Assembly (NCBI GenBank): GCA_044450785.1
Contig: JBIOJM010000125.1
Location: forward strand, 1 to 25,846
DNA length: 25,846 nucleotides
Direction of reading: 5' to 3'
Source of the DNA: JBIOJM01 sp044450785
GTDB lineage: Bacteria; Planctomycetota; Planctomycetia; Isosphaerales; Isosphaeraceae
Part shown: in pieces, positions 1 through 8,100 of the stretch
How positions within the stretch are numbered: position 1 is the stretch's first letter
Layout: every line of letters begins with the position of its first letter
Notes under the pieces: generated by a model
What the model saw: only the letters and a program-made list of their open reading frames with translations
What the model was told of the DNA's origin: nothing
The model's database searches: none
Translations under genes and position numbers: made by a program

Positions 1-114
1 GAGTTGTACACGAAACCAAGCCATCGTCCGCCTCCTTGCGGTGCAACCCCAGGGTGTGACCTCCTTGCCGAATTCGACGTAGATGTACCAAAATCCTCGA
101 GAAGAGGAAATGCC

Positions 115-855
115 TCATTCACCTCCGTGCGGAGTATAAAGAGCCCGGGCGGGCTTGCGCCGGGCGATCAAGAAACCGCCGGTGGTCGCCATCGCGACGA
201 TCGCCAAAACCAGACTGGATGGCTCCGGGGTCTGCACCCCATTGAAGTTGTCGATTGTGCCTGTGAAACCCTGGCTGCCGCCCGGCGGGTCCCAATTGAG
301 GGCTGCGCTGTTAGTGAGGAATTGGGAGATGGTCGTCGCAGTCGGGAGGGCTTTCCCCCCAGTGTAAGTGGTACTCGTGAGAGTTAGATCGATGAAAGCA
401 CCGGGTTTCACAACCCCAGGCCCTCCCACCGTAGACACATGGAGATCCATTGTGGCTGGTGTGTTAGAGCCTTTAGCAGTCATTGTGATCATATACATCG
501 CACCATTCGCCCCATAGAAATCGGACCACCCTCCCGTGCTCGTATTGGGGGTCGCGACATTGAGTGAGAAACTTTGGCCGAGTGGTGCAGATCCAGTAAA
601 CGTATAAATTCCGCTGGTGATGCTGCCGCTGAATTGCGTCGAGTTAAAACCGAAAGAGCCGGTAATGGCATCGCCGGCCACAACGTTTCCCGGGAAAGTG
701 ATACCTGCTTGGATCTGTGCTTGCGTTAGAGGGTTAACTGTGCCCCCGTAGCTGGTGATCGTCGAGGAACCGGCAACCGCATCCCGGACCAGCGGCCCGG
801 CGACGAGAGACAACAGCAAAGTCGATTGGATGAAAACTCGAGCCGCGATCTTCAT
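115..855 (-). CDS. PEP-CTERM sorting-domain surface protein
   Basis: A 246-residue exported protein of unknown role, probably sorted and anchored at the cell envelope by an exosortase. The N-terminus (MKIAARVFIQSTLLLSLVAG) is a signal peptide ending near the A-x-A in DAVAG. The body is Ser/Thr/Gly-rich and probably beta-stranded. The C-terminus has the tripartite PEP-CTERM signal: P-E-P, a hydrophobic segment (SSLVLAIVAMATTGG) and a basic RRKPAR cluster, followed by about 10 extra residues, slightly longer than usual. I chose the ATG at 855 because it opens directly onto the signal peptide. The same frame stays open to 1071, but that extension is not signal-like and I see no good ribosome site for it. 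No exosortase lies in the window. The family assignment is secure and the function unknown. Confidence 0.85.
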   Translation of the reverse strand: MKIAARVFIQSTLLLSLVAGPLVRDAVAGSSTITSYGGTVNPLTQAQIQAGITFPGNVVAGDAITGSFGFNSTQFSGSITSGIYTFTGSAPLGQSFSLNVATPNTSTGGWSDFYGANGAMYMITMTAKGSNTPATMDLHVSTVGGPGVVKPGAFIDLTLTSTTYTGGKALPTATTISQFLTNSAALNWDPPGGSQGFTGTIDNFNGVQTPEPSSLVLAIVAMATTGGFLIARRKPARALYTPHGGE

Positions 856-1276
856 GACAAGCACCAATCTTGAGCCAATGATGAAGTGACTTCCGTCGTC
901 AGTTCGGTTCTCGCCTTTCGGGAGGCACGGAGAAACGCTGATCAAGGAGTAGCATAATCGATGCAAAACGGCCCCACAATGAGTATTCCCCGTGAGTTCA
1001 TCGAAAGCGGAAGCACGTTTACGGAAAAGGACATCATCCGGATTTGAGTTTTTCATGGCGTTTACTGTCAATTTTGAATCCTAATAAAGCCAGATCCGAT
1101 CTCTCCAGTTTTCAGGTGTCCGATCCTGGCCGACCTTCGTTCAGAAAAGACCGCGGCAAGGCAAAAAGTGTCAAAACCCAAATGGATTTTCGGGGGCAAC
1201 GCATGGTAACTTAGGAAACAGCATGCGTATGATTCGCCTTGAGGCGATGAGGCAATCGATGATTCAGGGGAATGCA
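856..1276. other. Divergent intergenic region between PEP-CTERM gene and kinase
   Basis: This 421-base spacer separates two divergently transcribed genes and should hold both promoters. Its 1040-1100 part is clearly richer in A+T than its surroundings. I see one candidate promoter facing the PEP-CTERM gene, and no convincing hairpin, RNA gene or third gene. Open frames crossing it are extensions of the flanking genes without ribosome sites. Confidence 0.5.
1042..1071 (-). promoter_or_regulatory. Candidate sigma70-like promoter for the PEP-CTERM gene
   Basis: On the minus strand a perfect TTGACA (1071-1066) is followed 18 bases later by TCAAAT (1047-1042), four of six matches to TATAAT. It would give a 5' leader of roughly 180 bases before the ATG at 855. 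This is pattern only, and planctomycete promoters are poorly defined. Confidence 0.3.
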
Positions 1277-4200
1277 ATGATAGGTTGCCCTAGCCGAGAG
1301 CAGCTCGCGAACTTGGTGGCCGAACGGACCGGCGAGGAAAAAGGATCCGAGATCGGGGTGCATGCGCGAACGTGTCCGAAATGCCGGGAGGTCTTGGACG
1401 CGTTGTCACAAGATAGCACCACGGCGTCTGGCCCTCGACTACCCGATGATGGTGCGACGGTCGCCCAGACCCTTGGGGAGCCCTCGCTAGCGGCTGCCGC
1501 CTGGGCGGATTCCGGGCAAACGGTCGACGGTATCGCCTCGGGGTCTTCGCCCGGGGAAACGATCGACATCTCCTCGCGCGCTGACGCTGACGCGGCCGCC
1601 GCCCGGGCCGCTTCAGGACACACGGTCGACAGAATCTTCACGCCTTTACCCGACGAAACCCTCGACCTTCCCTCGCGCACTTCCGTGGCTCTCGAAAAGA
1701 CGGAGGTCTCTACCCCCGCGCGCCGGTCTCGCTCGGGATCCTCCCGCACCGTCGACGACCGGGCGGCGACGCTCGACGAAGCCTCCGAACCGTCGGACGC
1801 GACCACCGATTTCTCCCGGGAGGACCGGCCGCGAACGAGAAAGACCCTCCCTGGTACGTTCGTCGCCCCGGGATTGGGGGGAGAGAACGGGCCGGTCGAC
1901 TATGAGATCCTCGGGGAGCTCGGCCGCGGGGGCATGGGCATCGTTTACAAAGCCCTGCACCGTCGCCTGAACCGGCTCGTCGCCTTGAAGATGATCCGGG
2001 GGGGAATGCATGCCGACGACATCCAGATCGTCCGCTTCAAGATCGAGGCGGAAGCGGTGGCCGCGCTCCACCATCCCAATATTTTGCAGATCTATGACAT
2101 CGGGGAATCGAACGGCCTGCCCTATGTCGCCCTCGAGCTGCTCGAAGGGGGAAGCCTCGCCGATCGACTGAAAGGAACGGCGCTGCCGCCGCGGAAGGCG
2201 GCCGAGTGGATGGTCCCACTGTCACTGGCGATGGACACGGCGCACCAGGCGGGCATCGTGCATCGCGACCTCAAGTCCGCCAATGTCCTCTTCACCGCCG
2301 ACGGAATCCCCAAGATCACCGACTTCGGCCTGGCCAAGCGGCTGGAGATGGACGAGGGACACACGCATACCGGCCAGGTGATGGGGACGCCGAGCTACAT
2401 GGCGCCCGAGCAGGCCAGAGGTGATACCAAGACGGTCGGCCCACCGGCCGACATTTACGCCTTGGGCGCGATGCTCTACGAGATGCTCACCGGCCGGCCT
2501 CCCTTCAAGGGGACCTCGGCGATGGAGACCGTCAAGCTGGTCATCGACGTCGAGCCGGTCGCACCCTCGCGCGTGCAGTTCCACGTCCCGCGCGACCTCG
2601 AGACCATCTGCCTGAAATGCCTGCAGAAGGAGCCTCGCAAGCGGTACGCGACCGCCAAGGAAATGGCGGAGGACCTGAACCGTTACCTGATCGGCGAGCC
2701 GATCCGGGCTCGCCGAACACCTCCGATCGAGCGCGGCATCAAGTGGGCCAGACGGCGGCCGACCGTCGCCACCCTGCTGGGCCTCGGGATCCTGGCGGTG
2801 ATCACCGGGCTTGGCACCGGTGTGTGGTACTGGAACAACCAACGGGCCCTGGAACGAATCGCCGCGATCCATGTGGACGAGGTGAAGGAAAAGACGGCCG
2901 ACGACCACATTCGCGCCCAGGATGCCATGTCGAAGCACGACCTGACTCAGGCCAAGGTCATCCTGACAACGCGCCAGTCACTGCTCGATCTCGAGAATAA
3001 CCGCGGGCTCGCGAGCCTCTCCGATCGGACCAGACAGATGCTCGGAGAGGTCGAAAAGGCCGAGGAAGCGGACCGTGTGCGGCTGGCCGAGCAACAGGCG
3101 AAGGACGAGGTCCAGAAGCGCTATCGTCTCTTTCTCGATCGCCGCAAGGAGGCGCTGTTCCGAGATACGCAGTTCGGCGGCCTCATGCTGCCGACGAACT
3201 TCGATCTCGCCCGCAAGTCGGCCGAGCAGGCCTTGGTCGTCTTCGCCCAGCAGGGGAACAAGGACGACTGGACGCTCGGCGCTCTTCCCAGGGCGCTGTC
3301 GAGCGAACAGCAGGCCGAGGTGGGGGAAGGCTGCTACGAGCTGCTCTTGATTCTGGCCGAAGCGGTGGCAGCTCAGGACGCGAAACAGGTCGACCGGGCG
3401 CTCCTGATCCTCGAGAGTGCCGACCGATTGAGGCCGAGCCACTCCCGTGCCTACCACCTGAGGAAAGCGTCTCTGCTGGCGCGGAAGGGTGATCGGGCCG
3501 GCGAGGCTCGGGAGCTCAGCGAGGCTGAGCGCGTCCGCCGCGAGACCGCCTTCGATTACTTCCTGAGCGGGCAAGAAGAGTACAAGCGCCATCGGTGGCC
3601 GGATGCGATCCAGGACTTCGACATCGCCCTGCGGAAAAAGCCCGACCACTTCTGGGCCCAATGCATGCAGGCCAACTGCTTTCTCCGCACGGCCCGGCCC
3701 GAAGCGGCGAAGTCCTGCTTGACTTCCTGCCTCCAGATCGACCCCGACCCCGCCTTGCTGTATTTCCTCAAGGGCGTCGCCAGCGGTCAGATCGGCGCCA
3801 AGTATCTCTCCCTGGTCAAGAGCAGTCCGCGGCAGGAGAACGCCCTGAACGCCTCAGCCAAGTTCTATTTCGAGGAAGCCGAGAAGGATTTCCAGGAGGC
3901 CATGGGGCGACTCGTGAGTACCCCCGACGACGAGCTCCATTACGAGCTCCTGGTCAACCGCGCCTACTATCGAGTCCAGCGCGGCCGTCTCGACCAGGCC
4001 GCCGCCGACTACCAGGAGGCGATCCGATTGAAGGAGGACGTGTACCTGGCCCATGCCGATCTCGCACTCGTCTACCAGAAGCAAAAAAAAACCGCCGAGG
4101 CGATCAAGCAGTTAACCCGGGCCATCGCCCTGAAACCAGACTCGGCACCCCTCTATCGCGGGCGGGCTGGATTGCTGGCGGATCTCGCCGATTCGACCCC

Positions 4201-5059
4201 GGCACAGCGCGAGGCGGCCCGGTTCGATCTGGAGATGGCGATCCGCCACGAGCAGGACGACAATTCGGTCCTGGCCCAGGACCACACCAATCGGGGCAAG
4301 CTGCTCTATCTCGACGAGCGATTCGAAGATGCACTCGAGGAGAGCAAGCTCGCCTTGCGAGCCCTGTCCAACTATGAAGACGCTCACGGCCTTCAGGTCA
4401 GGGTCTTGCTGAAGTTGAGGCGTTACGATGAGGCGATCCGCGCGTGCGACGTCGCCTTGGCGACGGGCAAGAAATCCGCTTTCCTGTACGAGCTCCGCGG
4501 CGAGGCTCATGCCGACCACCATCACTATCCCGAGGCAATCCGGGATTTCGGCCGGGCCCTCGAGCTCCGCCCCGGCGATGGCCAGTCGCTGATCTACCGC
4601 GGCTGGGCATACCTGGTCTACGACTCGCCCAAACTGGCTCTGGCCGACTTCGATGCCGCGATCAAACTTGATCGGGCCAATGCCGACGCGTACAATGGGC
4701 GCGGCACGGCCCATGCGCGGCTCGGCGATCACCTCGGGGCCGTGGCCGACGCCCGCGAGGCACTTCGCCTCGCCAAGACAAATCCTCGGGACATCTACAA
4801 TGCCGCGCGGATCTATGCCCTTGCGGCCTCGAGCGCGGCTGCGGAAGTGGGCGAGAAAGGCCGCCAGGCCAGGCTCCTTTCTTCGAGGTACCAGGACACG
4901 GCTGTCCAGTTGATCCGGGAGGCCGTCGAACGGGAGGCGCCCGAGAAACGCGCGACCTTCTTGCGGGATACGATCGGGCCTGACCCGGCCCTCAACGCGA
5001 TCCGGCGGCGGCTCAAGATCGAGGACTTGATCGCGACCAGCAAGCAGCCGAACACGTGA
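1277..5059 (+). CDS. Transmembrane Ser/Thr protein kinase with zinc-finger-like N-terminus and TPR tail
   Basis: A Hanks-type kinase of 1,260 residues. The N-terminus carries CPSREQL and HARTCPKC, an H-x3-C-x2-C arrangement like the anti-sigma zinc finger. A Ser/Thr/Asp-rich linker (about 65-205) has repeated T-[VIL]-D motifs. The kinase domain runs from about 209 to 475: glycine loop GELGRGGMG, lysine K238 in VALKM, HRDLKSAN with catalytic D331, DFG at 349-351, then GTPSYMAPEQ. One membrane helix lies at about 497-520. The rest (about 540-1240) is helical with many TPR units and should face the periplasm. All catalytic residues are present. I chose ATG 1277 because AGGGGA sits just upstream; the frame also opens at 1223 and 1259. 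The ligand and targets are unknown. The FG-GAP gene begins 46 bases downstream, so the two may be co-transcribed. Confidence 0.92.
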   Translation: MIGCPSREQLANLVAERTGEEKGSEIGVHARTCPKCREVLDALSQDSTTASGPRLPDDGATVAQTLGEPSLAAAAWADSGQTVDGIASGSSPGETIDISSRADADAAAARAASGHTVDRIFTPLPDETLDLPSRTSVALEKTEVSTPARRSRSGSSRTVDDRAATLDEASEPSDATTDFSREDRPRTRKTLPGTFVAPGLGGENGPVDYEILGELGRGGMGIVYKALHRRLNRLVALKMIRGGMHADDIQIVRFKIEAEAVAALHHPNILQIYDIGESNGLPYVALELLEGGSLADRLKGTALPPRKAAEWMVPLSLAMDTAHQAGIVHRDLKSANVLFTADGIPKITDFGLAKRLEMDEGHTHTGQVMGTPSYMAPEQARGDTKTVGPPADIYALGAMLYEMLTGRPPFKGTSAMETVKLVIDVEPVAPSRVQFHVPRDLETICLKCLQKEPRKRYATAKEMAEDLNRYLIGEPIRARRTPPIERGIKWARRRPTVATLLGLGILAVITGLGTGVWYWNNQRALERIAAIHVDEVKEKTADDHIRAQDAMSKHDLTQAKVILTTRQSLLDLENNRGLASLSDRTRQMLGEVEKAEEADRVRLAEQQAKDEVQKRYRLFLDRRKEALFRDTQFGGLMLPTNFDLARKSAEQALVVFAQQGNKDDWTLGALPRALSSEQQAEVGEGCYELLLILAEAVAAQDAKQVDRALLILESADRLRPSHSRAYHLRKASLLARKGDRAGEARELSEAERVRRETAFDYFLSGQEEYKRHRWPDAIQDFDIALRKKPDHFWAQCMQANCFLRTARPEAAKSCLTSCLQIDPDPALLYFLKGVASGQIGAKYLSLVKSSPRQENALNASAKFYFEEAEKDFQEAMGRLVSTPDDELHYELLVNRAYYRVQRGRLDQAAADYQEAIRLKEDVYLAHADLALVYQKQKKTAEAIKQLTRAIALKPDSAPLYRGRAGLLADLADSTPAQREAARFDLEMAIRHEQDDNSVLAQDHTNRGKLLYLDERFEDALEESKLALRALSNYEDAHGLQVRVLLKLRRYDEAIRACDVALATGKKSAFLYELRGEAHADHHHYPEAIRDFGRALELRPGDGQSLIYRGWAYLVYDSPKLALADFDAAIKLDRANADAYNGRGTAHARLGDHLGAVADAREALRLAKTNPRDIYNAARIYALAASSAAAEVGEKGRQARLLSSRYQDTAVQLIREAVEREAPEKRATFLRDTIGPDPALNAIRRRLKIEDLIATSKQPNT

Positions 5060-5105
5060 ACGACTGAATCCTTCGCGGCGAGTCATCAACCGAGGCATTG
5101 CTACG

Positions 5106-8100
5106 ATGTTCCACCGCAAGTCGTGCCGAGTCGTCCGGAAGCCCGTCCCGAATCGTCGCGAATCCTTTCGTTGCCCGCGCTCGACCTGGTCCTCGGGCAC
5201 GATCTGGCTCGAAGCGCGCGTCTTGCTGTCGGCGAGCCCGCTGAGCCCATCGGTCATGAGTGGCGCGGCGCCGATTGCAATTGGTTCCGCGGTGTCGGGC
5301 AATCTCGCCGTGGGAGGAGGCGATTTCTACGAGATCCAGCCGGGTTCGGACGGTCGATTGATCGCGCAGACCCACGCCGTTTCGGATGGCCTGCAGCTCC
5401 GGCTCTCGATCTACGATGGTCAGGGCAACCTACTCGTTCAGAGCGACGGCCAGTCGTCCGGGCGGCTGGACCCCCTGATCGATCAGCATGTCGCCGCGGG
5501 GGCCGACTTCCTCGAGGTCCAGAGCCTCTCCGGCTCGGGAACATACTCGCTTTCGACGTCATTGATCCCGTCGTCCGACCCTTTTCAATCCCTTGTTCTG
5601 CCCCCCAACTTCCAGGGGACCGGCTACGCGCCGATCGCCGCCGGTGACTTCACCAACAACGGCATCCTCGACATCGTGGCCCCGGACGGGGTCCACCTGG
5701 GGACCGGCGATGGGACGTTTCAGGCCCCCTCGGCGACCGGCGCACTCGCTGATCCCACTCTCAGCCCGTCCGCGATCGCGGTCGGCGAGTTCAACGGCGA
5801 CCACAACCTCGACGTGGCCGTCGCCCTGGCCGGCACCGATTCCATCTCGATCTCGCTGGGCAACGGCGACGGCACGTTCCAGCCGGCGTCGATGTACGGT
5901 TTGCCGATCGCCGGTGCGCCCGACGCGATCGTGGCGGGCGACTTCACCGGCAACGGCATCACCGACCTGGCGGTCGCGGTCGCCGGCACGGGCGGCGCCA
6001 CGGATGACGTCGTCGTGCTCATGGGCAACGGCGACGGGACGTTCACGGCCCTCGCGCCGATCCCGGTCGGGCTGGGTCCCGTCTCGATCGCCGCGGGCGA
6101 CTTCGCGCACGATGGCCTCATCGACCTGGCGGTCGCCGACATCAACTCCGGTGACGTCACGATCCTGTCCAATCAGGGCGGGGGGAATTTTACGGCGACG
6201 CAAACCATCGTGCTCCCGCCGGGGAGCACTCCGACATCCATCGTGGCGGGCGACTTCGGCACCGGCAACCTCGACCTGGCCGTGACCGACTCGAGTACGA
6301 GCGCGGTTGATATCCTGCGGGGCAACGGCCACGGCACGTTTCAGACCCAGCCGGTGACGACGATCGGCGTCGGCTATAACCCCTTCTCGATCGTGGCCGG
6401 CGACTTCGGCAACGGCCATCTGGACCTGGCCGTCGCCGACGCCAACTCCAACGATGTCTCGGTGCTGCTGGGCAACGGCGACGAGACGTTCCAGGCCGCA
6501 CGGCAGATGGCGACGGGCTCGGGCCCGATCGCTCTGGTCGCGGGCGATTTCAACGGAGACGGCCGCCTCGACGTGGCCACGGGAGATTACTACACCAACG
6601 AAATCACCGTGCTCCTGGGTAAAGGCGACGGCAGCTTCGACGAACCGCCCGCCAATGCGGTCGGCAATTCCGCGGCCGCCCTCGCGACGGGCGACTTCAC
6701 GGGCAACGGCAACCTCGGCGTGGCCGTCGTCAACCAAGGCTCCGACAGCGTGACCATCCTGCCGGGCAACGGCGACGGCACGTTCCAGCAACCCTTGACC
6801 GTCACCTTGCCGCAGGGGAGCGGCGCGACGTCCATCGTGGCGGCCGACTTCAACAACGACGGCCGCACCGACCTGGCCGTCACCGACTCGTCGCTCAACG
6901 AGGTCTCCATCCTCCTGGGCAACGGCGACGGCACGTTCCAGAGCTCGACAATCCCGGTGACGGGCGGCCCGTATGCGATCGCCGCGGGCGACTTCGGAAA
7001 CGGCCACATTGATCTGGCCGTGGTCGATCGCAGCTTCAGCACCATCACCATCCTGATGGGCAACGGCGACGGGACATTTCGCAGCCTGAAGCCGATCCAG
7101 CTCGGCGATCCCAATAACCCGCCCTTCCCGGACGCGATCGTGGTGGGCAACTTCAACGGCGACAAGAACCTCGACCTGGCCGTTGCCGAGCCATTCACCG
7201 ATTCCGTCACGGTGCTCCTGGGCAATGGCGACGGCACGTTCAACCAGGGCTCCACGATCTCGTTCGGCGAGTCGTTCCCCTTCGTCCCCCAAAATATTGC
7301 GCTGGCGACCGGGGATTTCCGAAATAACGGCCTTACCGACCTGGCGGTCGTCAGCTCGAATTTCTATTACGGAGATACCCTCGACGTGCTGCTGGGCAAT
7401 GGCGACGGGACTTTCCAGGCCCCCCAAGGCCCCACTGCGATCTCCCTCGGTTCCGGCGTGTATCCCATTGGGATTGTCGCGGGACACTTCACCAACAACG
7501 GCATCCTCGACCTCGCCACCGCCGATTCGAGCGGGGGTGGAACCGACGACTACTCCGTGTACCTGGGCAACGGCGACGGCACGTTTCAGGCCCCAACGCA
7601 ATTCACGCTCGGTGGAACGGGGTATTCGACCGCTCTCGTGACGGGCGACTTCGCCGGCAACGGCCGGACCGACCTGGCGATCACTCAGACAAGTCCCGAC
7701 AACGTGTATGTGCGGCTCTCCAACGGCGACGGCAGCTTCTCCAGCCCGTCGGTGATCGACCTCGTCCGTCCGGAGACGCCCCTCGTGGCCGACTTGAACG
7801 GCGACGGCGCCCCCGATGTTTCGGTGGTCGATGCGGCCGGCAACATTCTCTATCGCGCGGGGCGGCCGGGCGAGCCCGGCAGCTTCGCGCCCCCCGTGAC
7901 GGTCAACCCGGGCGACCCGTCGCGCGCCATCGCCTTCGTCTCGACCGATCTCGGTTCCCTGCTCGCCAGTGTCGACGCGAACGACGACTTCATCTCGTTT
8001 TTCGCCCTGCGCTCGACCGGCTTCGTCAAGGTCTCCTATCTCGCGACCGGTTCCCAACCGGCGCAGATCCTGTCGGCCGACTTGAGCGGCGACGGACAGA

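Noticed and set aside
4112..5302. 396-codon minus-strand frame across the kinase/FG-GAP junction
   Set aside because: It overlaps two well-supported genes, lacks recognisable domains, and follows from third-position GC.
5559..8057. 832-codon open frame antisense to the FG-GAP gene
   Set aside because: It is a mirror of the GC-rich coding repeats, with low-complexity Arg/Val/Glu/Gly composition, no domain and no ribosome site. The plus-strand protein explains the region fully.
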